Source: Deltaproteobacteria bacterium Ga0077539 (lineage in GTDB: Bacteria > Myxococcota_A > Polyangia > Polyangiales > Ga0077539). From it: a stretch of 45,656 bases of DNA. The position numbers and the translations under genes were made by a program. The stretch lies in the NCBI GenBank assembly GCA_001465015.1, contig LNEO01000270.1:1-45656 (forward strand), given 5' to 3'. Shown here piece by piece: positions 7,672 to 15,837 of this stretch; within the stretch, counting starts at the first letter, position 1; every line of letters begins with the position of its first letter. The notes beneath the pieces are model-generated. The model did no database searches and had not been told where the DNA came from. It was given only the letters and a program-made list of their open reading frames with translations.

Positions 7672-8109
7672 ATGACAACGCTCGTGCACGCGCTCGCGCA
7701 GGCGGTGGACGAGCTGCCCGCTGGGACCGGAGGCTTCGCCACGCAGCTCGTGCGCACGTCGGTGGCGCTGATCGTCGTGTGCGTCGGCGCGTTCTGGCTC
7801 GTGCGCTACGCGGCGCAGCGCGGGCTGCTCGGCGCGCAGTCGCGCGCGAAGCACCTCTCGGTGATCGACAAGATCGCCCTGGACCCGCGACGCTCGGTGC
7901 ACCTGGTCCGCGTGGGAAGGCGCGTCCTCGTCCTCGGCGCGAGCGACGAGGGGCTGCGCTCGCTCGCCGAGCTCCCGGCCGAAGAGCTGGGGCTCACGGA
8001 CGACAGCGCCGCGCGCGACGAGAGCGCCCCAGAGAGCGGCGGAGAGAAGAAGACGCGATCGTTCGTCGAGGTTTTGCGGGCGAAGGTCGAAGAGAAGCCG
8101 CCAGTGTGA
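7672..8109 (+). CDS. FliO-like small membrane protein
   Basis: The 145-aa protein has one N-terminal membrane segment (about residues 28-45, SVALIVVCVGAFWLVRYA). A small cytosolic domain reads HLSVIDKIALDPRRSVHLVRVGRRVLVLGASDEGLRSLAEL. This pattern (l-d-p-r-r-s-l-x-l-V-x-v-g-x-r-x-l-l-l-g) is that of FliO, the flagellar export gate assembly factor. The C-terminal tail is charged and Glu/Lys-rich. FliO is normally beside fliP/fliQ, but here the gene lies between yebC and dapF with no other export gate gene. It may be part of a dispersed export system, consistent with the SctQ/SctP-like pair near 40 kb, or a repurposed homologue. Family call is moderate because such short domains are weakly diagnostic. 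Confidence 0.65.
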   Translation: MTTLVHALAQAVDELPAGTGGFATQLVRTSVALIVVCVGAFWLVRYAAQRGLLGAQSRAKHLSVIDKIALDPRRSVHLVRVGRRVLVLGASDEGLRSLAELPAEELGLTDDSAARDESAPESGGEKKTRSFVEVLRAKVEEKPPV

Positions 8110-8144
8110 CGAATCGCGGTACAGTCCCTGGGGCTACGGGTTGC

Positions 8145-9026
8145 ATGCGGTTTTCGTTCGCGAAGTATCAGGGACTGGGCAACGACTTCATCGTGCTCGA
8201 CGCGAGGCAGTGGCCGGAGTCCCAAATCGGCCCCGAGCTCGCCAGGCGCCTGTGCGACCGGCACCGCAGCATCGGCGGCGACGGGATCCTCTGGGTCGCG
8301 CTCGACGAGAAGAAGAACGCCGCGCGGATGGTCATCTACAACCGCGACGGCTCTCGCCCAGAGATGTGCGGCAACGGCGTGCGCTGCGTGGCCGCGTACT
8401 TCGCCGACCGTCAAGAAACGCGCGACCGAGCGTCGCTCGAGGTCCTGTCGGACGCGGGCCCCAGACCCCTGACCGTTCAACCGGGCTACGATGGCGGGTG
8501 GCTCGTCACCGTCGAGATGGGCTCGATCATCGCCGAGCCGCAGGGCTTCACGACGGTCGACCTCGCGGGGACACCCACCCTCGTCCACTTCGGAGACGCA
8601 GGAAATCCACACGCCGTTCTCTTCTTGGACGGCCCCGGCGCGCTCGACGAAATCGAAGACGACCTCCCCCCGCGCCGCGCCGCGCGCGAGGCGGCGGCCA
8701 CGCTCGTTCGAGCCAGAGAGGATCGGTATCCGCAGGGCACGAATGTTGAATTCGTGGCCCAAAAACAAGACGGCTCGCTCCGCGTGCGCGTCCACGAGCG
8801 CGGCGTCGGCTGGACCCTGGCGTGCGGAACAGGCGCGTGCGCGGTCGCCGCGGTCCAGTACGCGCGCAAGGGCGTGCACGAAGGCACCCAACGGGTCGAG
8901 CTCGACGGAGGCGCCCTGTCCGTCGCCCTTCGAAGAGAGCCGTCGGGCGCCTACCACGCGTGGATGACCGGGCCCGCGGGGCGAGCGTTTCGCGGGACCG
9001 TCGAAGAGAGCGAGCTCGTTCGATGA
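8145..9026 (+). CDS. dapF: Diaminopimelate epimerase
   Basis: DapF interconverts LL- and meso-diaminopimelate, supplying lysine synthesis and peptidoglycan. The 293-aa protein starts MRFSFAKYQGLGNDFIVLD and carries both catalytic cysteine motifs: NRDGSRPEMCGNGVRC in the N-terminal half and ACGTGAC in the C-terminal half. PQGTNVEFV before the second Cys is also typical. It is cytosolic and needs no cofactor. I chose the ATG at 8145, which aligns with the family start; the frame is open far upstream but only as antisense-type sequence. The next gene begins within the stop codon (ATGA), so signalling genes are coupled to it. Confidence 0.96.
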   Translation: MRFSFAKYQGLGNDFIVLDARQWPESQIGPELARRLCDRHRSIGGDGILWVALDEKKNAARMVIYNRDGSRPEMCGNGVRCVAAYFADRQETRDRASLEVLSDAGPRPLTVQPGYDGGWLVTVEMGSIIAEPQGFTTVDLAGTPTLVHFGDAGNPHAVLFLDGPGALDEIEDDLPPRRAAREAAATLVRAREDRYPQGTNVEFVAQKQDGSLRVRVHERGVGWTLACGTGACAVAAVQYARKGVHEGTQRVELDGGALSVALRREPSGAYHAWMTGPAGRAFRGTVEESELVR

Positions 9027-10801
9027 CCGCGCTCTCGGTGCTGCTCGTGAGCGACGATCGCGCGGTGACCGACCTCGTCCGCGACGCCGTCGGACCGTGG
9101 GGCGACGCGCTCATCGTCGAGCCGTCTCCCACGGACGCGATCGAGTCCAGCGTCGACGCGGACGTCGTGCTCGTCGACCTCGCGCTCGAGAACGGCGCGG
9201 GCCTCGCCGTGGCGCACTTTCTCGCGGCCAGAGACGCCAGCGTCCCGGTCATCGCGCTCTCGTCCGGCGCCGACAGCGAGACCGACAGCGTCGCGCACGC
9301 GCTCGGCGTTCGAACGGTCCTCGCGCGGCCCATCACCGGAGACTCCTTGCTCGTCGCGCTCTCGTCGGTGCGCGAGCGCAACGCGTCCGTCCTGCCCTCG
9401 AGCTCTCTTCGCTCAGCGTCGCTGCGACCGCTCGATTCACTGCCGCTCGTCGCGCCGAACGTCCTCGAGGCGGTGTGCAACGCCAAAGACTTCACGGCCC
9501 TGGCCGACGCGATCGCCCGCGGGGCCTTCGCGCTCACCGGCCGCGGCGCCCGCGTCCGCATGGAGAACGCGCGCTTCGAGACGATCGAGTCCGCCGCCGG
9601 CCCGCCCATCGAGGTAAACGCTCGACGCGCAGACGGGAGCGAGGCGACGTACGACGAGCTCCCGTTGACCGCGAGAGACGAGCAGATCGGGACGCTTCTT
9701 GCGCGCCCAGAGCCGTCGCAACGAGAGTCGCTCGACTTGCTGGCCCGCACGGCCTCCTCGATCGGAGTGCTCTTGCGCGAGCAAGAAGCCGCGGCGCGCG
9801 CGGGCATCAAGGACCCCGAGACGAGCGCGTACACGTTTGCGTACTTCGTCGACGCCGCCGGGCGCGAGGTCGAGCGCGCGCTGCGCCACGCGCGGCGCTT
9901 CGGGCTGCTCACGTTTCAGCTCGACGATTTTCACAACCAGCGCGCCTCGCGCGGAGACGAGCCCGTGCGAGAAGCTCGGCGAGAGCTGGTCGACACGATC
10001 CTCGACACCGCCGCGGACATCGACGTGTTGGCGCTCGTCGAAGAGGACGAGCTCTATCTCCTCGCGCCCGAGTCGGGTCGGCTCAAGACGCTCGCGCTGC
10101 GCCGTCGCATCGCAGAGAAGCACCAGCGACGCGCAGAGCTCGCTCGGCTCGAAGGCCGCGTTTCTTTCTCGGTGGCGATCGGCGCGGCGACCTTTCCGCG
10201 AGACGGAAAAGACCTCGCGATGCTCACGCGCTCGGCCTCGCTCCGCGGGCGCCGCGCCGAGCAGCACGCGGCCGCGTGGCGAGAGTCTGCCAGCACCCTC
10301 GACGCCGCGCTCGGGGCCCTGCTTCGACTGCGCCCCAACGCCGCGGATTGGGCGCTGCGTCAGGGAGCGATGTCCTCGGAAGCGCTGCAGTCCGTCGGCT
10401 TCGCGGTCGCGCGCGACGCCGTGCGCACCGCAGGGGTCAACGACGGGATCGCGTACATCCTCGGAGAGCGAGCGCACCCGCTCGTGCAGGGGGCGTGCGA
10501 GGCGATGAAGCGCGCGCCCGCCAGCGCGCTGCCCTGCTACTGGCTGCGCCCCGCGATCGAGGACGAGAACGAGCCGAGCGCGCCGGGAACAAGGCTTTCT
10601 CCAGTCGAAATCGAGGTCGACGCCGCGCGCGTCGGGCCGTTCGCGGCGCTCGCGGTGCTGACCGAGTCCTGGGCGTACGCGTGCGTCGCGAGCGCGCAGG
10701 GCGCATACAAGCGCGTGATGCACACGAGCGACCTCGAGCTGGTCGAGTCGCTCGTGGCCGAAGTGCAAGAGGCCTTTCACCTGCAGAGGAAGGGCGAATG
10801 A
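9023..10801 (+). CDS. Receiver-like / degenerate GGDEF signalling protein
   Basis: The 592-aa protein starts with a receiver-like domain (SVLLVSDDRAVTDLVRDAVG, with the acceptor-like Asp in DVVLVDLALENG), followed by a region resembling GAF. A GGDEF-like fold then begins near residue 270 (AYTFAYFVDAAGREVERALRHARRFGLLTFQLDDF). The diguanylate cyclase signature is not GGDEF; the expected position reads ALVEEDELYLLAPESG, and the later part SFSVAIGAATFPRDG is retained. Catalysis is therefore doubtful, and the domain may bind nucleotide or act as a scaffold. The last 190 residues are alpha/beta with no recognised family. It overlaps dapF at the 5' end and the next gene at the 3' end, both by ATGA, so translation is coupled. 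The domain order is clear enough; output is unknown. Confidence 0.7.
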   Translation: MTALSVLLVSDDRAVTDLVRDAVGPWGDALIVEPSPTDAIESSVDADVVLVDLALENGAGLAVAHFLAARDASVPVIALSSGADSETDSVAHALGVRTVLARPITGDSLLVALSSVRERNASVLPSSSLRSASLRPLDSLPLVAPNVLEAVCNAKDFTALADAIARGAFALTGRGARVRMENARFETIESAAGPPIEVNARRADGSEATYDELPLTARDEQIGTLLARPEPSQRESLDLLARTASSIGVLLREQEAAARAGIKDPETSAYTFAYFVDAAGREVERALRHARRFGLLTFQLDDFHNQRASRGDEPVREARRELVDTILDTAADIDVLALVEEDELYLLAPESGRLKTLALRRRIAEKHQRRAELARLEGRVSFSVAIGAATFPRDGKDLAMLTRSASLRGRRAEQHAAAWRESASTLDAALGALLRLRPNAADWALRQGAMSSEALQSVGFAVARDAVRTAGVNDGIAYILGERAHPLVQGACEAMKRAPASALPCYWLRPAIEDENEPSAPGTRLSPVEIEVDAARVGPFAALAVLTESWAYACVASAQGAYKRVMHTSDLELVESLVAEVQEAFHLQRKGE

Positions 10802-12240
10802 CGCGCAGAGCAGTGTTTCTCGACGTCGGCGCGAGCGGCCCGCGCGCGCGAGAAGGCGGCGCGCTGGCGGCGTCGCTCGCCGGCAGAGGCTTCGTGATCG
10901 AGCGCTCGCCCGACGGGCAGAGCACGCTCGAGGCGCTCGCGCGCGAGCCGGCGGACCTCGTGGTGATCGACGCGGATTCACCAGCGTTGGACCTTCGAGC
11001 GTTCATGGAGGCGCTGCGCGGTGATGCGAGGACAGCCTCGACGCTGGTGGTGGCGCTCGCGTCTGGGGATCCCCGAGAGATCCCCGCGCGGCGCGAGATC
11101 GCCCTCACGCTGAGCAAGCCCATCCAAGCGGACGAGGCGTCCTCGCGGCTCGAGGCGCTGGTCGTGACGAGGCAGCGCGCCGCGAGCAACACGCGCGAGC
11201 TGCGCGGGGACCTGTCGCAGATCACGTTTCCTGATCTATTGCAGCTCTTCGCGGTCAATCGCGTGACCGGGACGCTCTCGGTCGACGCGCCCGGACGCTT
11301 CGGCAACGTCGTGCTCGACGCGGGTGAAGTGAAGTCCATCACCTGCGGAACGGCCGCGGGAATGAAGGCCTTCGTGCGGCTTCTCACGCTGCCCGAGGGC
11401 TCGTTTATCTTTCATCACCGCGAGCTCGACCACGCCGTCTCGAGCCTCGAGGCGATGCCGCTCGGGCCCGCGCTCTTCGAAGCGACGCGACAGGTGGACG
11501 AGATCGCGCGGCTCAAGCCGTCGATGCCCGAGCCGTGGATGGAGGTCCGCAAGGCGAGGCTGGTGTGGCCAGCGGCGATCACCGCGCGCTTCGAGAGCAG
11601 CCCCGCGCTGTTCGAAGTGGCTCGACTGCTCGACTCGACGCGAACGTTGGGAGCCCTGCTCGACGCCTCGCCGCTGCCCGACGCAGACCTGCTCGTCGCG
11701 CTCGACGAGCTTCGCCGCGAGGGCCTCATCGAGGTCGCAGGAGGCACGAGCTCGGGTCGCGTCGAAGTGCTGGACACGACCATCGCGCGCGCGCTCGCCG
11801 AGCGCGTGGCCGAGCAGGGGACGCCGCGCGTGGTGGTGGTGGTCGACAGGGATGTTCCCAACTCGGACGTCGCGCTCGTGCGCGCGCTCGGCGGCGTCGC
11901 GGGCTTCGTCGCGGCAGAGGGAGTGGCCGGCGCGACCGGCGACGCGGGGATGCTCGCCCCCGTCGGAACGCTCGTGCTCGGCACGCTGCGCATCGAGCTG
12001 TTCGCGGTGCCATCGACGCGAGAGTTTTCGCCGTTGTGGGCGGTGTTCGGCGCGTCTGCAACGGCGGCGCTCGTCGCGGTGGGCGACGCCGATGGCGCGA
12101 CTCTCCCGCGGGAAGTGCTGTCGACAGAGATGGCGTTGCCCGTGGGCGTAGTGGTGACCCCGTGGACCGCGAGCAACGTCGCGGCCGCCCTGCGATCGGC
12201 GCTCACCGCGCGCGTCGCAACGCGGGCCTCGCGGCTCTGA
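10798..12240 (+). CDS. Receiver-like protein with DUF4388 (PATAN) domain
   Basis: This 480-aa protein has an N-terminal receiver-like domain (acceptor-like Asp in DLVVIDADSPALDL and the conserved Lys in LTLSKPIQADE). After a linker comes a DUF4388/PATAN domain at about residues 138-215 (LRGDLSQITFPDLLQLFAVNRVTGTLSV ... VVLDAGEVKSITCGTAAGMKAF). The C-terminal part contains a winged-helix-like segment (LLVALDELRREGLIEV) and a Rossmann-like domain (VVVVVDRDVPNSD). PATAN proteins in myxobacteria and cyanobacteria connect response regulators to motility or gene control. It is cytosolic and probably works with the product of the upstream gene, whose stop codon overlaps its ATG. Confidence 0.8.
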   Translation: MTRRAVFLDVGASGPRAREGGALAASLAGRGFVIERSPDGQSTLEALAREPADLVVIDADSPALDLRAFMEALRGDARTASTLVVALASGDPREIPARREIALTLSKPIQADEASSRLEALVVTRQRAASNTRELRGDLSQITFPDLLQLFAVNRVTGTLSVDAPGRFGNVVLDAGEVKSITCGTAAGMKAFVRLLTLPEGSFIFHHRELDHAVSSLEAMPLGPALFEATRQVDEIARLKPSMPEPWMEVRKARLVWPAAITARFESSPALFEVARLLDSTRTLGALLDASPLPDADLLVALDELRREGLIEVAGGTSSGRVEVLDTTIARALAERVAEQGTPRVVVVVDRDVPNSDVALVRALGGVAGFVAAEGVAGATGDAGMLAPVGTLVLGTLRIELFAVPSTREFSPLWAVFGASATAALVAVGDADGATLPREVLSTEMALPVGVVVTPWTASNVAAALRSALTARVATRASRL

Positions 12241-12280
12241 GAGGCCGTTGGATCTCCCCGATCGCGCAAGCAATCGACCG

Positions 12281-13222
12281 TTAGAAATGCGCCGTGACGC
12301 TCGCGGGGCCAATCACGACGGTGCGGCCCGAAAGCCTGTCCGATCGCCGACCATTGAACACGATGAGCGGAATCGACGCTCCGATCGCAGCCACGCCCAC
12401 GATCGTCGTGATCACCCCCGGAGCGATCGAGCACCCTCCTCGCGGACAAGCGAGCTGCCCCTGCACGAGCAGCGTCGCGCCGGTGATCGCGACGCCCACT
12501 CCCACCCAGAGCCCTGCCTGCCCGAGCGCGTAGAGCCCCGCGGACGCAGTGCGAACGCGATAGCGAGCGCCCTGCGCGGTGACGTCGACCGTGTCCGTTC
12601 CGAGCGCGGCGCCGGCGGTGCGAAAGTGAACCGACTGCGTGCCGAGCGGGAGCGTCGCGGTGCACGGCGTTCGACAGAGAAAGCGTCGTCGCTCGACCGT
12701 CGTGCGGATGGGCACGAGGTCGGTGTTCATCATCGGATCGATCGACGAGGACACGGGTGCGACCGGGCCGAAGCCAGGCGGCCCTAGAATCGCGCCGCCA
12801 AATGGCCCGCCGAGCGCCCCAAACGTCGACGGAGTGGTCGCGTACATGGGCAACACTTGGGTGACTTCGCGCGTCCCGATCACGAGGTACACGTCGACGG
12901 CGCTGTCGTCGCTCGTAAACTCGACGGCCCCCCTCGCCTCTGTCCGAGCGGCAGCCAGCGTCGGTCGCCCTTGCGACGGGGGCCCCCACGGCGCGGCTTG
13001 CGGCGAGGAAGCACTGGGAGAATACGGCGTCGGTGGGGGTGGCGGCGCGTCGCTCGGCGCGCTCGCAGCGCCGGTCGAACTGGCGCTCGATCCAGCGGGC
13101 GGCCCCTGAGACGGAGCGGTCCACGGCGCCCTCAGCGACTGCGCAGACGACTCCGACGCCCCGAAGAAAATCAGGGCAGCGAGTGGCAACGCTAGTCGCG
13201 GATGGGGGTGCACGGCGCTCAT
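12281..13222 (-). CDS. Exported PEGA-like envelope protein with C-terminal membrane segments
   Basis: The 313-aa protein has an N-terminal signal peptide (LALPLAALIFFGASESSAQ) followed by a Pro/Ser/Ala-rich linker of about 70 residues. A beta-rich middle domain contains RRRFLCRTPCTATLPLGTQSVHFR, which resembles PEGA-type surface domains (C-x-x-P-C then L-P-x-G). The C-terminus holds two hydrophobic stretches (LGQAGLWVGVGVAITGATLLV and GVITTIVGVAAIGASIPLIVF) that probably anchor it in a membrane. A CPRGGC motif between them may form a disulfide. I place the start at the ATG at 13222 because it begins the signal peptide and has a TATAAT motif about 30 bases upstream. Function is unknown. Confidence 0.75.
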   Translation of the reverse strand: MSAVHPHPRLALPLAALIFFGASESSAQSLRAPWTAPSQGPPAGSSASSTGAASAPSDAPPPPPTPYSPSASSPQAAPWGPPSQGRPTLAAARTEARGAVEFTSDDSAVDVYLVIGTREVTQVLPMYATTPSTFGALGGPFGGAILGPPGFGPVAPVSSSIDPMMNTDLVPIRTTVERRRFLCRTPCTATLPLGTQSVHFRTAGAALGTDTVDVTAQGARYRVRTASAGLYALGQAGLWVGVGVAITGATLLVQGQLACPRGGCSIAPGVITTIVGVAAIGASIPLIVFNGRRSDRLSGRTVVIGPASVTAHF

Positions 13223-13250
13223 CGACGGCCCGATTCGAAGTAGAACGATG

Positions 13251-13278
13251 ATTATACTCCGCAAGTGGCCCCCGAACG
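13251..13278 (-). promoter_or_regulatory. Candidate sigma70-type promoter for the PEGA-like gene
   Basis: On the minus strand a perfect -10 hexamer TATAAT lies at 13251-13256, with a weak -35-like GTTCGG at 13272-13277 (15-bp spacer). Predicted start of transcription is near 13245, leaving about 22 bases before the ATG at 13222. In such G+C-rich DNA a TATAAT is unlikely by chance. The rest of the 317-bp divergent spacer (13223-13539) holds only a small hairpin near 13440 and the ribosome binding site of the next gene. Confidence 0.4.
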
Positions 13279-13539
13279 ACTCGGCGCCGCTGTAGTCACA
13301 GCAGGAGCCATCGGGGCATTGCGGCACACACCCCCTCGGCGGTACCACCTCGGTTTGTATCGCGCGCGCCTGACCACGGAGGGCGACGCTGACAATTTGG
13401 CAAACCCTCCGTGATCCAAGAGGAAGAACTGTCACTCGATGCCCGTAAATCTGGGCACTCGAACGATCACAAACTTCTCGTTGAAGCACCGAGGGCCGGC
13501 GCTCGTCGATGCGACGTTCAAGTGAAGGAGAACACCAAC

Positions 13540-14367
13540 ATGAACTCGAGATGGCTCAGGACTGCGGCGCTCATCACCGCCGTGGGCATCTTCGGCAGCG
13601 GCTGTATCATCAACGTCAGCGAGACGCGCGGCGCCTACGACCGCTGCAACATCGGTGATGTCTGCCGCGGCGCGTCTACATGTATTCAGTCGGGGCTCAT
13701 GGTCACTGGGATGACGGTGGGCTCGCTCTGCTCGCAGTCGTGCAGCTCCGGCGTGACCTGTCCCATCGGCTTCGCCGGCAACGCGCCAGCATGCGTGAAC
13801 AATCAATGCTACTCGACCTGCGCGGGCGTGGGCGACTGCCCTGCGGGCAACCAGTGCGCTGCGGTCGCCGTCGCTGGCGGCGGCGCGATCAGCGTGTGCG
13901 TTCCGAGCGGCGGCGGCACGGGGCCGGCGTGCGGCGATCTCGGCCAGCCGTGCTGCGCGGGCGCGACCTGCACCGCAGCAGGCGCGACCTGCAACGTCGG
14001 TCGCAACGTGTGTGCGCCTGCCGTCTACATCGGCTGCACGGCGGCCTCCATCGGCGCGGCGTGCTCCGACGGACCGAGCAACGGAAACCCCGCGGCGCGC
14101 GTGCAGACCAGCTGCGTGCGTCCTCCGTTCTCCAACGCGGGCCCGGCGGGCTACTGCTCGACGGTGTGCGACGGAACCAACAACTCCTGCCCGTCGTTTC
14201 CGGGCAGCACCACGGGTTGCTACTCGTTCCAGGGCATGACGCAGCCCATGTGCTTCGTCGACTGCGTGACCAACCCCGGGATCTGCCCGACTGGCACCGC
14301 GTGCGTGATGCTCACGGGCAACACGGGCGCGCAGGTCCGCGTGTGCGCTCCGCCCGTCGCGGGCTGA
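13540..14367 (+). CDS. Cysteine-rich lipoprotein, 275 aa
   Basis: The N-terminus MNSRWLRTAALITAVGIFGS is a lipoprotein signal with the lipobox GSGC, so the product should be lipid-anchored. The mature protein contains about 30 cysteines in short spaced groups (CNIGDVC, CSQSCSSGVTC, CYSTCAGVGDC, CGDLGQPCC), a pattern of many small disulfide-bonded modules common in secreted myxobacterial proteins of unknown function. No catalytic motif is visible. The ATG at 13540 has a strong GAAGGAG about nine bases upstream; the longer frame from 13411 lacks any start support. It converges with cysN, and two 73-bp repeats lie just beyond its stop. Confidence 0.85.
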   Translation: MNSRWLRTAALITAVGIFGSGCIINVSETRGAYDRCNIGDVCRGASTCIQSGLMVTGMTVGSLCSQSCSSGVTCPIGFAGNAPACVNNQCYSTCAGVGDCPAGNQCAAVAVAGGGAISVCVPSGGGTGPACGDLGQPCCAGATCTAAGATCNVGRNVCAPAVYIGCTAASIGAACSDGPSNGNPAARVQTSCVRPPFSNAGPAGYCSTVCDGTNNSCPSFPGSTTGCYSFQGMTQPMCFVDCVTNPGICPTGTACVMLTGNTGAQVRVCAPPVAG

Positions 14368-14381
14368 GCGATCGCTATTGG

Positions 14382-14454
14382 TTTCGCGCCGCCTTCCGTT
14401 GGCGAAACGCAACTCCGTGATCCTCGGGATATTTCCCCAAAGATGCTCGGGGCG
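14382..14454. repeat. 73-bp direct repeat, copy 1
   Basis: This stretch, from TTTCGCGCCGCC to GATGCTCGGGGCG, is repeated at 14476-14548, by eye without a mismatch. Both copies are followed by TCCAACGGGGCGGCG. It sits directly after the stop of the Cys-rich lipoprotein gene, in the convergent gap before the end of cysN. Confidence 0.85.
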
Positions 14455-14475
14455 TCCAACGGGGCGGCGACTGGA

Positions 14476-14548
14476 TTTCGCGCCGCCTTCCGTTGGCGAA
14501 ACGCAACTCCGTGATCCTCGGGATATTTCCCCAAAGATGCTCGGGGCG
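14476..14548. repeat. 73-bp direct repeat, copy 2
   Basis: Second copy of the 73-bp unit starting at 14382, with a period of 94 bp. An extra TTTCTTCCT precedes the shared TCCAACGGGGCGGCG. The copies may form a dispersed intergenic repeat or a duplicated transcription-end signal; no coding function is apparent, although both strands are open across them. Confidence 0.85.
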
Positions 14549-14574
14549 TTTCTTCCTTCCAACGGGGCGGCGCG

Positions 14575-15837
14575 TTACGCCTCGATCATTCCGGCGGCCA
14601 CCGTCGCGTTGGTGGCCTCGTCGACGAGGATGAAGCTCCCCGTCGTTCGATTGTCTGCGTAGGGGTCGAACGCGAGGGGAACGCTCGTCTTCAGCGTGAT
14701 CGTCCCCAGGTCGTTGAGCGCGAAGCTCGACGGTGAGGCGATGCTCTCGAGCGTGCCCACGTCGATCTTGCTCTCGAGCGACGTGACGATCGCCTTGGCC
14801 CAGCGCGTGCTGTGCTTGAGCGCCCACGTGCTGCGCGGAGCGAGCGTCTTCTGCGCCATCCAGCAGAGCTTCGCGCGCACTTCGTTGCCGACGCGCGTGG
14901 GGCTCGCGCTCGGGACGAAGAGGTCTCCGCGAGAGATGTCCACGTCGTCCTTCAGTCGAATCGCGACCGAGAGCGGCGCGCTCGCGTGCTCGAGCGCCTG
15001 AGTATGAAGGTCGATGTGCGTGATCGTCGTGGTGATCCCCGCGGGCAGCACGGTGATCTCGTCGCCCACAGAGAACCTGCCGCTCGCGATCTGCCCGGCG
15101 TACGCGCGGTAATCGTGAAACGCGTCGCTCTGCGGCCGAATCACCCACTGCACCGCGAATCGCGCGGGGCCCGCCACCGTGCGGGACGCGACGTCCGCGG
15201 TCTCGAGCCACTCGAGCAGCGCTGGGCCGTCGTACCAGGGGCTCTTGTCGCTCTTGTGCACGAGGTTGTCGCCGTGCAGCGCGCTGATGGGAATGTACCT
15301 CACGCCGCGCGCGCCGATCTTCTTCGCGAGCTCGCCGAAGTCCGCGACGATCTCGTCGAAGCGATCTTTGCTCCAGCCCACGAGGTCCATCTTGTTGACG
15401 CACACGACGAGCTCGGAGATCCCGAGCATCGTCGAGAGCGTCGCGTGCCTGCGCGATTGATCGACGACGCCGTTGCGCGCATCAACGAGCACCAGCGCGA
15501 CGTCCGCCGTCGAGGCGCCGGTCACCATGTTGCGTGTGTACTGAACGTGCCCTGGCGTGTCGGCGACGATGAACTTGCGCTTGGGCGTCGCGAAGTAGCG
15601 ATACGCGACGTCGATGGTGATGCCCTGCTCTCGCTCGGCGCGCAGGCCGTCGGTGAGCAGCGCGAGCTCGGTGCGATCGAAGCCCCTGCGTCGCGAGGCC
15701 TCTTCGACGTGCGCGAGCTGGTCTTCGAAGATGCCCTTGGCGTCGAACAAGAGCCGGCCGATCAGCGTGGATTTTCCGTCATCGACGCTGCCGGCGGTCG
15801 AGAAGCGCAGCATGGACATGGACGAGTGGTCGGTCAT
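14575..15837 (-). CDS. cysN: Sulfate adenylyltransferase subunit 1 (GTPase)
   Basis: CysN is the EF-Tu-like GTPase that drives formation of adenosine 5'-phosphosulfate by CysD, the first step of sulfate assimilation. The 420-aa protein has the G1 motif GSVDDGKST (near residue 16), G3 DTPGH, G4 NKMD and the G5-region SALHGDN. The DGLRAEREQGITIDVAYRYF switch region is typical of CysN. Beta-barrel domains II and III follow. There is no CysC (APS kinase) fusion. Its ATG overlaps the cysD stop (ATGA), so the two subunits are made together. The start follows the family. Its 3' end faces the 73-bp repeats. Confidence 0.95.
   Translation of the reverse strand: MTDHSSMSMLRFSTAGSVDDGKSTLIGRLLFDAKGIFEDQLAHVEEASRRRGFDRTELALLTDGLRAEREQGITIDVAYRYFATPKRKFIVADTPGHVQYTRNMVTGASTADVALVLVDARNGVVDQSRRHATLSTMLGISELVVCVNKMDLVGWSKDRFDEIVADFGELAKKIGARGVRYIPISALHGDNLVHKSDKSPWYDGPALLEWLETADVASRTVAGPARFAVQWVIRPQSDAFHDYRAYAGQIASGRFSVGDEITVLPAGITTTITHIDLHTQALEHASAPLSVAIRLKDDVDISRGDLFVPSASPTRVGNEVRAKLCWMAQKTLAPRSTWALKHSTRWAKAIVTSLESKIDVGTLESIASPSSFALNDLGTITLKTSVPLAFDPYADNRTTGSFILVDEATNATVAAGMIEA

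Noticed and set aside
9097..10797. Extension of the PATAN gene frame upstream to 9097
   Set aside because: This part is a shadow of the GGDEF-like gene; the real start is the ATG at 10798, where the receiver-like domain begins.
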